A stretch of DNA of 10,200 nt, taken from contig JAEWJG010000175.1 of NCBI GenBank assembly GCA_023386675.1, forward strand, positions 1 to 10,200. The letters are read 5' to 3'. The translations under genes and the position numbers were made by a program. Below, piece after piece: positions 1-7,479 of this stretch. The DNA comes from Actinomycetes bacterium (GTDB lineage: Bacteria > Actinomycetota > Actinomycetes > Actinomycetales > Microbacteriaceae). The notes below the pieces were generated by a model. That model saw only the letters and a list, made by a program, of their open reading frames with translations, searched no databases and was not told the DNA's origin. Numbering within the stretch: position 1 is the first letter of the stretch; each line of letters opens with the position of its first letter.

Positions 1-1049
1 AAGTTGGTGAGGGTCACGATGACCGCCAGCAGCACGACCATGCCCTGAACGGCGACGAAGTCGCGCGCCTGCAGGTAGTGCACCAGCTGGAAGCCCAGCC
101 CCTTCCACTCGAACGTGGACTCGGTCAGCACCGCACCGCCCAGGAGTAGCGCGATCTGCAGGCCGATCACCGTGATGATCGGGATGAGCGCCGGCCGGTA
201 GGCGTGCTTGCGCAGCAGCCGCGACTCGGCGACACCGCGCGAGCGGGCCGCATCCACGTAGTCGGTGGACAGCGTCCCGATCACGTTGGTCCGGACCAGG
301 CGCAGGAAGATGCCCGCGGTCAGCAGGCCGAGCGCGAGGCCCGGGAGGATCGCGTGGATCAGCACGTCGCCGATGACGGCCGGATCGCCGGTCTGGAACG
401 CGTCGATCAGGTAGATGCCGGTCTTGTTGTCCAGCGTCTGCATCTCCAGCTCCGAGCTCGTCGAGGCTCGACCGGAGACCGGGAGCCAGCCCAGCCAGAT
501 CGAGAACACGAGCTTGAGCACGAGTCCGACGAAGAAGACGGGCGTCGCATAGAAGAGGATCGCCATGATCCGCAAGCCCGCATCCTGCGCCTTGTCCCGG
601 TAGTACGCGGCGATGAGCCCTAGCGGGATGCCGACGATGAACGCCACGATGAGCGCGTAGAACGCGAGCTCGAGGGTGGCGGCGCCGTACGTGAGCAGCA
701 CCTGGGTGACGGGCTGGTTGTCGGTGAACGTCGTGCCGAAGTCGCCGCGGAGCAGCTGACCCAGGTACTCGAGGTACTGGACGATGATCGGGCGGTCGTA
801 GCCCGCCTCGTGCACGCGCTGCGCGAGCTGCGCTGGGGGAAGCTTGCCGCCCAGCGCGGCCGTGATCGGGTCGCCGGTCGACCGCATCAGGAAGAAGACG
901 ACGGTGACCAGGATGAAGATGGTCGGGATGATGAGAAGGGCGCGGACCAGGATGTAGCGGCCGAGGCCGCCTCCCGATCGTCGCTTCGCCTTCGTGCGTT
1001 CGGGCCCGGGGGCGGTCCCTGCGCCCGCGGTGCTGACAGTCGCTGTCAT
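1..1049 (-). CDS. ABC transporter permease, DppB/OppB type (partial, 3' end outside window)
   Basis: Inner-membrane permease subunit of a peptide-type (family 5) ABC importer. I read 349 codons from ATG at 1049 with no stop, so the C-terminus lies beyond the left edge. Visible: a basic cytoplasmic leader (residues 1-30), a first membrane helix at about 33-55, the DppB-like N-terminal pattern with RPIIVQYLEYL (86-96) and LLRGDFGTTF (99-108), further helices at about 123-150, 161-188, 229-250 and 286-306, and the cytoplasmic EAA-type loop (about 251-285, with DYVDAARSRGV at 263-273) that contacts the ATPase. The last part (STFEWKGLGFQLV, 311-323) also matches the family, whose usual length is about 310-350, so only a few residues are missing. 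It follows the binding-protein gene by 94 bp with a strong hairpin between them. A DppC-like permease and ATPases are expected next. No good SD is seen before ATG; an in-frame TTG three codons upstream is a poorer choice. Confidence 0.93.
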   Translation of the reverse strand, partial: MTATVSTAGAGTAPGPERTKAKRRSGGGLGRYILVRALLIIPTIFILVTVVFFLMRSTGDPITAALGGKLPPAQLAQRVHEAGYDRPIIVQYLEYLGQLLRGDFGTTFTDNQPVTQVLLTYGAATLELAFYALIVAFIVGIPLGLIAAYYRDKAQDAGLRIMAILFYATPVFFVGLVLKLVFSIWLGWLPVSGRASTSSELEMQTLDNKTGIYLIDAFQTGDPAVIGDVLIHAILPGLALGLLTAGIFLRLVRTNVIGTLSTDYVDAARSRGVAESRLLRKHAYRPALIPIITVIGLQIALLLGGAVLTESTFEWKGLGFQLVHYLQARDFVAVQGMVVLLAVIVTLTN

Positions 1050-1076
1050 GGAAGCCAATCGTGGTGGTTCGTGAAA

Positions 1077-1108
1077 GGGGGTGGCTCGCTGGTCAGCGCG
1101 CCACCCCC
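1077..1108 (-). terminator. Strong hairpin between binding-protein and permease genes (attenuator or mRNA stabiliser)
   Basis: The arms 1077-1091 and 1094-1108 pair over 15 positions, with one G-U-type mispair and a very tight apical loop, so the real loop is probably four or more bases. The stem is nearly all G-C. On the minus strand it is followed only by TTT and then mixed sequence, so it is not a classic U-tract terminator. In SBP-permease operons such intercistronic stems are known to lower permease expression relative to the binding protein and to protect the upstream mRNA; assigning that role here is inference from position. Confidence 0.6.
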
Positions 1109-1143
1109 CGGTCCGGCTCAGAGCTTATCGGCTCGTCGCCGGC

Positions 1144-2769
1144 TTATTTCGAGAGCGCCGCGTAGCGGAACTTGAACGAGGCGTCGAGCGTCTTGTCGGC
1201 GCCCTTGACCCCGGTGCCGACGATCGCGACCTGCGAGCCCTGCAGCAGCGGCAGGGTGCTCAGGTCGGCGCCGACCTTGGCCTGGATCTCCTCGATCAGC
1301 TTCGTGCGCTCGGCCTTGTCGGTCGTGCCCGCCTGCTTCGCGATGAGGTCCTGGACCTCGGCGTTGTCGTAGTGGTTCGCCAGGAAGTTGTCCTTGATGA
1401 AGAACGGCGACAGGTAGTTGTCGGCGTCGGAGTAGTCCGGGAACCAGCCGAGCTGGTAGGCCGGGTAGACATCCTTGGTGCGGTCCTTGGAGTACTGCAC
1501 CCACTCGGTCGACTGCAGGTTGACCTTGAACAGGCCGCCGTTCTCCAGCTGCTCCTTCACGAGCGCGTACTCGTCACCGGAGGACGGGCCGTAGTGGTCC
1601 GGGTTGTACTGGAGGTTGAGGCTCACCGGGGTGGTGACGCCGGCCGCCTGCAGAGCCGCCTTGGCCTTCTCGAGGCTCGGACCGCCGTTGCCGTCGCCGT
1701 ACAGGTTCTTGAGAACCGTCGTGGCGCCGGTCAGGCCGTCCGGGACGAAGGAGTACAGCGGGGTGTAGGTGCCCTTGTAGACCTGGTCGGCGATCGCCGC
1801 GCGGTCGACGAGGTCGGCCGCCGCCTGGCGCACCGCGAGGGCCTTCTTGGGGTCGGCCTCCGAGGTCGTGGCGCCGTAGGGCTGGGTGTTGAAGTTGAAC
1901 ACGATGTAGCGGATCTCGCCACCCGGTCCCTTGACGACCTTGACCTTCTTGTTGTTCTCGAGGCTCGAGATGTCGGTGGCCGAGAGGCTGCGGAACGCCA
2001 CGTCGATCGCGTTCTTCTGGATGTCGAGCTTCAGGTTGGACGACTCGGCGTAGTACTTGACGTTGACCTTGGCGGTCGCCGGCTTGCCGAGGAGGCCCTT
2101 GTAGCCGTCGAAGGCCTTGTAGGCGATCAGGTTGTTGAAGTCGTAGCTCGCGATGTCGTACTGACCGGCGAAGGGGTGGCCCTTGACGATGGTGTTGTCC
2201 GGGGTGACCTTGTCGGCCGAGAAGACCTGCTCGTCGACGATCGGACCGGCCGGGCTGGAGAGCACCTGCGGGAAGGTCTGGTCGTTCGGCACCTTCAGCT
2301 TGAAGACCACCGTGGTCTTGTCCGGCGTGGACACGCTGTCGAGGTTGGCGAGCAGCGACGCGGGGCCGTTGGGGTCGTTGATCTTGATCTGGCGATCGAA
2401 GGTGAACTTCACGTCCGAGGAGGTGAGGTCGTGGCCGTTCGCGAACTTCAGTCCCGGCTTGAGCTTGACCGTGTACTCGGTCGGCGACGTGAAGTCCGCG
2501 CTCTCGGCGATGTCCGGCTTGACGTCCGGGCTGCCGTACGGCGTGTTCAGCAGGAACGGGTAGACCTGGTTCATGACGGCGAAGGAGCCGTTGTCGTACG
2601 AACCGGCCGGGTCGATCGACGTGATCTTGTCGGTCGTGCCGACGGTGATCGCGCCGCCTCCGCCGGAGCCGTTGTTGCTACCCGAGCAGCCGGCGAGCAC
2701 CAGTGCCGCGGCCGCGAAAGCGGCGGATACGGCGAGCAGGCGCCGACCACCGTTGTGTGCGGATGTCAT
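1144..2769 (-). CDS. Extracytoplasmic substrate-binding lipoprotein of a family 5 (peptide-type) ABC transporter
   Basis: A 541-residue solute-binding protein (SBP_bac_5) that captures its ligand, most often a di- or oligopeptide, outside the membrane and delivers it to the permeases. The N-terminus is a lipoprotein signal: basic RR at 9-10, hydrophobic stretch 11-26, lipobox LAGC with lipidated Cys28, then a Gly/Ser/Asn linker to about residue 39. Family marks include YTVKLKPGLKF (99-109) followed by NGHDLTSSDVKFTFDR (111-126), and a VRQAAADLVDR segment near residues 310-325, which corresponds to the usual VRQAxxxAIDR. The length is normal for the family. Start: ATG at 2769 has the SD AGGAAGAGG at 2779-2787, 9 nt upstream. 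It is co-directional with the permease at 1-1049 and separated from dnaG by 166 bp, so it probably has its own promoter. Nickel, sugar or other family 5 ligands cannot be excluded from sequence alone. Confidence 0.95.
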   Translation of the reverse strand: MTSAHNGGRRLLAVSAAFAAAALVLAGCSGSNNGSGGGGAITVGTTDKITSIDPAGSYDNGSFAVMNQVYPFLLNTPYGSPDVKPDIAESADFTSPTEYTVKLKPGLKFANGHDLTSSDVKFTFDRQIKINDPNGPASLLANLDSVSTPDKTTVVFKLKVPNDQTFPQVLSSPAGPIVDEQVFSADKVTPDNTIVKGHPFAGQYDIASYDFNNLIAYKAFDGYKGLLGKPATAKVNVKYYAESSNLKLDIQKNAIDVAFRSLSATDISSLENNKKVKVVKGPGGEIRYIVFNFNTQPYGATTSEADPKKALAVRQAAADLVDRAAIADQVYKGTYTPLYSFVPDGLTGATTVLKNLYGDGNGGPSLEKAKAALQAAGVTTPVSLNLQYNPDHYGPSSGDEYALVKEQLENGGLFKVNLQSTEWVQYSKDRTKDVYPAYQLGWFPDYSDADNYLSPFFIKDNFLANHYDNAEVQDLIAKQAGTTDKAERTKLIEEIQAKVGADLSTLPLLQGSQVAIVGTGVKGADKTLDASFKFRYAALSK

Positions 2770-2778
2770 ATCCGAGTA

Positions 2779-2787
2779 CCTCTTCCT
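2779..2787 (-). promoter_or_regulatory. Ribosome binding site of the substrate-binding protein gene
   Basis: AGGAAGAGG on the minus strand, 9 nt before ATG at 2769. It fixes this start and is much stronger than anything before the permease gene, in line with higher synthesis of the binding protein. Confidence 0.7.
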
Positions 2788-2875
2788 GGTGTGGGATGCG
2801 CGGCGGCGTCGTCGCAGGCGTGCGTGATCGCCGATCGCGTGAGAACTTTCCTAGCACGGAATCATCGCAGAACAT

Positions 2876-2887
2876 GCATTCGAATGC
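2876..2887. promoter_or_regulatory. Perfect 12-bp palindrome upstream of the transporter genes (possible operator)
   Basis: GCATTCGAATGC is a perfect dyad lying 107-118 bp upstream of the binding-protein ATG, in the only long gap of the minus-strand block and in its least GC-rich part. The position fits an operator for a transcriptional regulator of the transporter. I found no convincing -35/-10 pair next to it, and a 12-bp dyad can arise by chance, so the role is a guess. Confidence 0.25.
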
Positions 2888-2916
2888 GGATCCGGGCGCG
2901 ATCTTCACACAAGCGC

Positions 2917-2937
2917 AACAAAAGAGCGCCGACCGCT
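2917..2937 (-). terminator. Weak candidate terminator at the end of dnaG
   Basis: On the minus strand AGCG (2937-2934), a 5-nt loop and CGCT (2928-2925) can pair, overlapping the dnaG stop codon, and a CTTTTGTT run follows. A four-pair stem is short for an intrinsic terminator. It is listed because the T-rich run after it is unusual in this GC-rich sequence and because the transporter genes beyond it are functionally unrelated. Confidence 0.25.
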
Positions 2938-4801
2938 ACTCACCGCGCAGGCGTCTCCGCTCGGACTCGATGGCGACCATCGCGATCGAGATCTGCCTGC
3001 GCAACTCCGGGTCCTCTGTGCGGCCGAGGCGGGAGGTGAGCTCGGCCTTCTCGCGGAGCAGGTCGCGGTCGATCAGGCCGTCGACGATCGAGCGGGCGTA
3101 GCGTCCCGTGTCACCGTCCTGCGGCAGTGTGGCCACGGCGAGGGCGTTGACCGTCGGAGCGTACGCCTGCGGCACCTCGGCGAGCACGCGATCCACCCAT
3201 CCCGGCTGTGCCATCGTGGGCAGTTGACTCGCGATGGCGTCGCGCACCACCGCGTGGGTCGGGTTCACGAACGGGACCTGGACGGCGCGCGCCGCCCGCT
3301 CGGCGCCGACCTCGCCCGGGAGCTGCAGGAGGACCATGAGGCTCTCGCGCTCGGTGCGCTGGGTGGGGTCCGCGAGGTCGGCCTGCGGCAGCGGGCGAGG
3401 CTGCTCGGGGCCGTCGTTCGGCGTGGATGCCGGGCGCTCCCGGGTGTCGCCGCGCTGGCTTCCGCTGCCCTGGCTTCCGCTGCGCTGGGCGGCGCGGACG
3501 GCGCGGGTCGCGTCCTGCAGCTCGGCGCCCGAGAGTCGGGCGAGCTCGCGGGTGTAGCCGCTCTGCGAGGCCGGGTCGCGGATGGTCGCGACGATCGGGG
3601 CACCGGCGCGGAGAGCCGCCATGCGTCCTTCCACCGAGTCGAGGTCGAACCGCTCGACGACCTGCCGGATCATGAACTCGTACATCGGCTTGCGGGCGTC
3701 GATCATCCGGCGCACGGCGTCGTCGCCCTTCTCGAGCCGCAGGTCGCAGGGGTCGAGACCGTCGGGGCCGACGGCGACGTAGGTCTGGGCGGAGAAGCGC
3801 TGCTCCTCGCCGAACGCGCGGGTCGCCGCCTTCTGGCCCGCCGCATCCGGGTCGAAGGTGAAGATGACGGAGCCCTGGCTGTTGTCATCCCCCATCACGC
3901 GGCGGATCACCTTGATGTGGTCGACGCCGAAGGAGGTGCCACAGGTCGCCACCGCGGTGGTGATCCCGGCCAGGTGGCAGGCCATGACGTCGGTGTAGCC
4001 CTCCACCACGACCACCTGATCCTGCCGCGAGATGTCGCGCTTGGCCAGGTCGAGGCCGTAGAGCACCTGAGCCTTCTTGTAGACGGCGGTCTCGGGGGTG
4101 TTCAGGTACTTCGGGCCTTTGTCGTCGTCGAGCAGGCGGCGGGCGCCGAATCCGATGGTCTGGCCGGTGACGTCGCGGATCGGCCAGATCAGCCGGCCGC
4201 GGAAACGGTCGTACACGCCGCGGTCGCCCTGCGAGACCAGGCCGGCCGCAAGCAGTTCGTCCTGCGTGAAGCCCTTGCCGCGCAGATGCTTGGTGAGCTC
4301 GTCCCAGCTCTTCGGGGCGAACCCGACGCCGAAGTGGGCGGCGGCGTTGGCGTCGAAGCCGCGCTCCCCGAGGAAGCGGCGACCCGGGTCGGCGTCGGGG
4401 GCCGAGAGCCGGTCGCGGAAGAACTCCTCGGCGGCGGTGTTGGCGGCGAGCAGGCGGGCGCGGTTGCCGGAGCCCTCGGACGGGCCGCCGCCGCCCTCCT
4501 CGTAGTGGAGCTGGTAGCCGATGCGGCCTGCCAGACGTTCGACGGCGTCGGTGAAGGAGACGTGGTCCATCTTGAGGAGGAACTCGTAGACGTCGCCGCC
4601 TTCGCCGCAGCCGAAGCAGTGGTAGCGGCCGACGCCCGGACGCACGTAGAAGCTCGGGCTCTTCTCGTCGTGGAACGGGCAGAGGCCCTTGAGCGCCCCG
4701 ACACCGCCGGTCTTGAGGCTGACGTAGTCGCCGACGATGTCGGCGATGTTGGTGCGGGCCTTGACCTCTTCGATGTCGCTCTGTCGAATCCGGCCGGCCA
4801 T
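2936..4801 (-). CDS. dnaG: DNA primase
   Basis: DnaG (621 residues) makes the RNA primers for chromosomal replication, acting in the cytoplasm with the DnaB helicase. Domains in order: a CHC2 zinc-binding domain with ligands Cys41, His44, Cys62 and Cys65; the RNA polymerase core with FRGRLIWPIRD (200-210) and GPKYLNTPET (229-238); the TOPRIM metal site with Glu267 in VEGYTDV (266-272) and Asp317/Asp319 in FDPDAAG (316-322); a low-complexity Ser/Gly/Gln/Arg linker at about 430-470; and a C-terminal helicase-binding region ending at the TAG stop. All key residues are present and the length is usual for actinobacterial DnaG. Start: ATG at 4801, with MAGRIRQSDIEEVKART as the classic N-terminus. 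The SD is poor (GAATCGAAG), and hairpins lie just upstream. dgt-dnaG linkage is common in Actinobacteria; here a DUF4282 gene separates them, 46 bp upstream of dnaG. Confidence 0.98.
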   Translation of the reverse strand: MAGRIRQSDIEEVKARTNIADIVGDYVSLKTGGVGALKGLCPFHDEKSPSFYVRPGVGRYHCFGCGEGGDVYEFLLKMDHVSFTDAVERLAGRIGYQLHYEEGGGGPSEGSGNRARLLAANTAAEEFFRDRLSAPDADPGRRFLGERGFDANAAAHFGVGFAPKSWDELTKHLRGKGFTQDELLAAGLVSQGDRGVYDRFRGRLIWPIRDVTGQTIGFGARRLLDDDKGPKYLNTPETAVYKKAQVLYGLDLAKRDISRQDQVVVVEGYTDVMACHLAGITTAVATCGTSFGVDHIKVIRRVMGDDNSQGSVIFTFDPDAAGQKAATRAFGEEQRFSAQTYVAVGPDGLDPCDLRLEKGDDAVRRMIDARKPMYEFMIRQVVERFDLDSVEGRMAALRAGAPIVATIRDPASQSGYTRELARLSGAELQDATRAVRAAQRSGSQGSGSQRGDTRERPASTPNDGPEQPRPLPQADLADPTQRTERESLMVLLQLPGEVGAERAARAVQVPFVNPTHAVVRDAIASQLPTMAQPGWVDRVLAEVPQAYAPTVNALAVATLPQDGDTGRYARSIVDGLIDRDLLREKAELTSRLGRTEDPELRRQISIAMVAIESERRRLRGE

Positions 4802-4813
4802 GCTTCGATTCTA

Positions 4814-4845
4814 GTGAGCCGGACCGACGCTCACGGCGGCCCGTG
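4814..4845 (-). promoter_or_regulatory. Two overlapping, mutually exclusive hairpins in the dnaG leader
   Basis: Read on the minus strand, CACGG (4845-4841), a 4-nt loop and CCGTG (4836-4832) form one 5-bp stem. GTGAGC (4834-4829), a 9-nt loop and GCTCAC (4819-4814) form a second 6-bp stem. The bases 4834-4832 (GTG) are needed by both, so only one can form at a time. The second ends 12 nt before the dnaG ATG, next to a weak SD. This geometry could attenuate transcription or translation of dnaG. The stems are short, so the regulatory role is inference. Confidence 0.3.
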
Positions 4846-4847
4846 GA

Positions 4848-6083
4848 TTACTCGTTCGGTGGCCGCCTGCGGCGCGTATTCTGGGCGATCTCGATGATCG
4901 CGCAGAACACCTCGATCCCGACCCGCAGCAGCAGGACCGCCAGCATCGCACCGACCAGCGTGATCAGCACGCCGAACAGGAACACGAACGCCCCGATCGG
5001 AGCGTGCGTCGCGATGGCGGAGCTCAACGAGTTCGCGAAGCCGACGACGATCCCCAGGCCGATCAGTACGAGGCCGACCACGTACACCGGACCGGCCAGC
5101 TTGCGCGTGACGTAGTTGGTGAACGTGAAGTCGAAGAGCGAGGAGAAGAACCGCGAGTCGTCGAGCCGGTCGGCGAGCTCGTTCACGGTGCGGCCGTGAG
5201 CGCTCGGCTGACCGCCCGGGTGGGCGCCCGGGGCGCCCGGAGCGGCGGCGGCGGTGCTGGACACGGGCTCCAGTCGCTCGGTGGGAAGGGTGGTCTCGGT
5301 CGTGGTCGCCGACGGGGACGCCGAGTCCGGCACACCCTCGAAGGCCGAGGCCTCGGGGCCCGTCGCGGCGATCGGCTCGACCGGCTCGGGCTCGGCGGGC
5401 ACGACCGGCTCGCTGGGCGCGACGACCGTCTCCGCGGGTACCGCGGCAGGCACCGCTGCTGGCGGGGCGTCCTCCGTGGCGTCGCCGGCCGCAGGCGTGC
5501 CCGCGTAGACCTCCTCCGCCGTGGGGAGGCGCTTCGTCGCCGCGACATCCGTCTCGGCCAGCGGCTCGACCGGTGAGCTCGACGTGTCGTTGCCCGTCGG
5601 CGCCGTGGATCTGCCGGCCAGCGGCTCCCGCGCTCCGAGGGTCGCGTCCATGATGCCCGGTGCCTCGCCCTCGGGGGCGATGGGGGTCGGCTTCGCGGTG
5701 CTCCGACGCGAGCGCGGCGTGGCCGGCTTCTTCGTCGCGTCACCCGTGGCCGCCGGCCTCTTCGTCGCGTTTCCGGTGGCCGCCTTCGTCGTGGACCTGG
5801 CCGTCGTCGTCTTGCGCGCGGCGGCCGGCTTCGCGTCGCCGGCAGGCACCGCCGCGGGGATCGCTTCTGCGGTGACATCGTTCTGATCTGCGCCGCCCGC
5901 GGGAGCGGCTGTCGTCGCCGGAGCCTTCCGGGTGGTCGATCGGGAGGCGGTCGCCCGGCCCGCACCCGTTCCGGTGGACGCGCGCGGCGCGCGACGGGGC
6001 TTCTCCGTCGCGGCCGGAGTCGCCTCCGCCGACCCGCTCTCAGCGGGGCGGTCGTCGTCCGACGGCGGTAGTGGGGTGCTCAT
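4848..6083 (-). CDS. DUF4282 membrane protein with long disordered Ala/Thr/Pro-rich N-terminal region
   Basis: A 411-residue protein of unknown function. Residues 1-300 are low-complexity: a Lys/Arg-rich part (about 27-130), in which a ten-residue unit, AATGNATKRP then AATGDATKKP (101-120), is repeated, and an acidic Pro/Glu/Val-rich part (about 180-275). The C-terminus (about 311-400) matches DUF4282: FFSSLFDFTFTNYVT (312-326), membrane helices at about 333-355 and 362-388, then a short Arg-rich tail. The topology suggests both termini are cytoplasmic, with the tail-like N-terminal region inside the cell; this is inference. Start: ATG at 6083 has a perfect AGGAGG (6090-6095) 6 nt upstream; an in-frame ATG at 6122 would lie upstream of that SD and is rejected. 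The gene sits between dgt (73 bp upstream) and dnaG (46 bp downstream), so it is probably co-transcribed with both. Confidence 0.88.
   Translation of the reverse strand: MSTPLPPSDDDRPAESGSAEATPAATEKPRRAPRASTGTGAGRATASRSTTRKAPATTAAPAGGADQNDVTAEAIPAAVPAGDAKPAAARKTTTARSTTKAATGNATKRPAATGDATKKPATPRSRRSTAKPTPIAPEGEAPGIMDATLGAREPLAGRSTAPTGNDTSSSPVEPLAETDVAATKRLPTAEEVYAGTPAAGDATEDAPPAAVPAAVPAETVVAPSEPVVPAEPEPVEPIAATGPEASAFEGVPDSASPSATTTETTLPTERLEPVSSTAAAAPGAPGAHPGGQPSAHGRTVNELADRLDDSRFFSSLFDFTFTNYVTRKLAGPVYVVGLVLIGLGIVVGFANSLSSAIATHAPIGAFVFLFGVLITLVGAMLAVLLLRVGIEVFCAIIEIAQNTRRRRPPNE
5721..5780. repeat. Two-copy 30-bp tandem repeat inside the DUF4282 gene
   Basis: Units 5721-5750 and 5751-5780 agree at about 25 of 30 positions, with the core TTCGTCGCGT identical. 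They encode the two consecutive ten-residue units at residues 101-120. The repeat is in frame, so copy-number change would lengthen or shorten the disordered basic region without breaking the gene. Confidence 0.6.
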
Positions 6084-6089
6084 TCGTCT

Positions 6090-6095
6090 CCTCCT
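6090..6095 (-). promoter_or_regulatory. Ribosome binding site that decides the start of the DUF4282 gene
   Basis: AGGAGG on the minus strand with a 6-nt spacer to ATG at 6083. It is the best SD match in the window and rules out the upstream in-frame ATG at 6122. Confidence 0.8.
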
Positions 6096-6156
6096 GAAGG
6101 CCTGACCCCCAGCATTCTGCACAGGGCGGCGGTATTCAAGCCCGGTCGTGCGGGCG

Positions 6157-7479
6157 TCAGTGCTGCACCAGTCGCTCGTACCAGCTGAGTGCGCTCTGGT
6201 CGGTGAGGCTGGCGACCTGGTCGACGACCACTCGCCGGCGTTCGGCGTCCGTCCCGGCGTCCCGCCAGTCCTCGGCGAAGCCCGGGTCGAGCTCGGCCGG
6301 CCCTCGCTGGTACAGCAGGTCGGCCAGCGTGGTCAGGATCTGCCGCTGCTGCGCGTAGATCGGCTGCCGGGTGTTGCGCGACATGACGAACGTCGCCACG
6401 ATCCCCTTCAGCACGGCGATCTCGGCGCGGATGCCGAGCGGCACGACGACGTCGGCGCCGAAGCGGATGAGGTCGGTGCGGCCTGCCGACTCCTTGGTCG
6501 CGTGGACCGCCGCGTGCGCGAACCGGCCGATCAGCTGACTGGTGAGGTTCTTCAGCCGGGCCTGGGAGCGGCGGGAGCCGTCCCAGCCGTCGAGCCAGAT
6601 GTCCATCGAGTCGAGGCGGTCGAACGCCTCGATCAGCTCCTGGTGGCTGACCTCGCCGCCGACCCACTCGTGCATCGACTGCACGAGGTCTTCGTGGTCG
6701 ACCCGGCTCCCGAGGGCCGCGACGTCGATATAGCCGTTCACCACCGCGTCCTCGAAGTCGTGGACCGAGTACGCGATGTCGTCGGACAGATCCATGACCT
6801 GCGCCTCGATGCACCGCTGACGGTCGGGCGCGCCGGCACGCATCCACTCGAAGACGGCGTGGTCGTCGTCGTAGAAGCCGAACTTGGCGCGGCCGCTCGG
6901 GTCGGGTACGGACGACGACGCCGGCCACGGGTACTTGCAGCTCGCGTCGAGGCTGGCGCGCGTCAGGTTCAGGCCGTACGGTCGGCCGTCGCGACCGAAC
7001 ACCTTCGGCTCCAGCCGGCTGAGCAGCCGGAGGGTCTGGGCGTTGCCCTCGAACCCGCCGATGTCCTCCGCCCAGGAGTTGAGCGCGCGCTCGCCGTTGT
7101 GCCCGAACGGCGGATGCCCGATGTCGTGCGCGAGGCACGCGGTATCGACGATGTCCGGATCGAGCCCGAGGCTGTTGGCGAGCTCGCGCCCGACCTGGGC
7201 GACCTCGAGCGAGTGCGTCAGCCGGTTGCGCGCGAAATCGAGCCCGGCGGTCGGGCTGAGCACCTGCGTCTTCGCCGCGAGCCGGCGCAGGGCGCTGGAG
7301 TGCAGCAGGCGCGCGCGGTCGCGGGCGAAGTCGCTGCGCCGGTTGGAGTGCTGTTCCGGCAGCCAGCGCTCGCGGTCGTACTCGGAGTAGCCGTTCTCGG
7401 CGGCCGCCCGGGCGTCCCGCTCTGCAACGCGGGCGTGACCGGCCGCGTCGCGCATGGTCGCCGCCACGTCATCCACCAC
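6157..7479 (-). CDS. dgt: Deoxyguanosinetriphosphate triphosphohydrolase-like HD-domain protein
   Basis: HD-superfamily dNTPase that hydrolyses dNTPs to the nucleoside and triphosphate, acting on the cytoplasmic nucleotide pool. Counting from the internal ATG at 7455, the metal ligands of the H...HD...D set are His81 (NRLTHSLEVAQVGREL), His110/Asp111 (CLAHDIGHPPFGHNGE) and Asp225 or Asp226 (MDLSDDIAYSVHDFEDA). The N-terminal RRSDFARDRARLLHSSALRRLA and KTQV segments are also standard. The actinobacterial homologues are about 420-430 residues; this is 440 from GTG at 7479 or 432 from ATG at 7455. I prefer 7479 because GGAGG at 7489-7493 is 9 nt upstream while the ATG has no SD, but the first 20-30 residues are not conserved, so this is uncertain. 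The GTG start overlaps the end of the dus gene by 11 nt, which suggests translational coupling. Substrate preference (dGTP or broad) cannot be read from the sequence. Confidence 0.94.
   Translation of the reverse strand: MVDDVAATMRDAAGHARVAERDARAAAENGYSEYDRERWLPEQHSNRRSDFARDRARLLHSSALRRLAAKTQVLSPTAGLDFARNRLTHSLEVAQVGRELANSLGLDPDIVDTACLAHDIGHPPFGHNGERALNSWAEDIGGFEGNAQTLRLLSRLEPKVFGRDGRPYGLNLTRASLDASCKYPWPASSSVPDPSGRAKFGFYDDDHAVFEWMRAGAPDRQRCIEAQVMDLSDDIAYSVHDFEDAVVNGYIDVAALGSRVDHEDLVQSMHEWVGGEVSHQELIEAFDRLDSMDIWLDGWDGSRRSQARLKNLTSQLIGRFAHAAVHATKESAGRTDLIRFGADVVVPLGIRAEIAVLKGIVATFVMSRNTRQPIYAQQRQILTTLADLLYQRGPAELDPGFAEDWRDAGTDAERRRVVVDQVASLTDQSALSWYERLVQH

Noticed and set aside
2770..2935. Sigma-70-type promoter for the transporter genes
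   Set aside because: TTGTTG- and TTGTGT-like hexamers are present, but none has a credible -10 hexamer at 16-18 bp, so no promoter is called.
1081..3039. 652-codon open frame on the plus strand opposite the substrate-binding protein gene
   Set aside because: It is the antisense shadow of a clearly recognisable lipoprotein gene. Its translation is Val/Arg/Gly/Leu-biased without any domain, as expected from codon bias in GC-rich DNA.
3224..4897. 557-codon open frame on the plus strand opposite dnaG
   Set aside because: Antisense shadow of dnaG, whose zinc-finger and TOPRIM residues are intact. The plus-strand translation is low-complexity and lacks any recognisable motif.
6084..6122. Upstream in-frame ATG at 6122 for the DUF4282 gene
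   Set aside because: The perfect AGGAGG SD lies between this ATG and the one at 6083, so translation must start at 6083.
6123..6156. Terminator after dgt (GCCCG/CGGGC stem)
   Set aside because: The stem is only five pairs with no T-run, and the next gene is co-directional 73 bp on; chance in GC-rich DNA is more likely.
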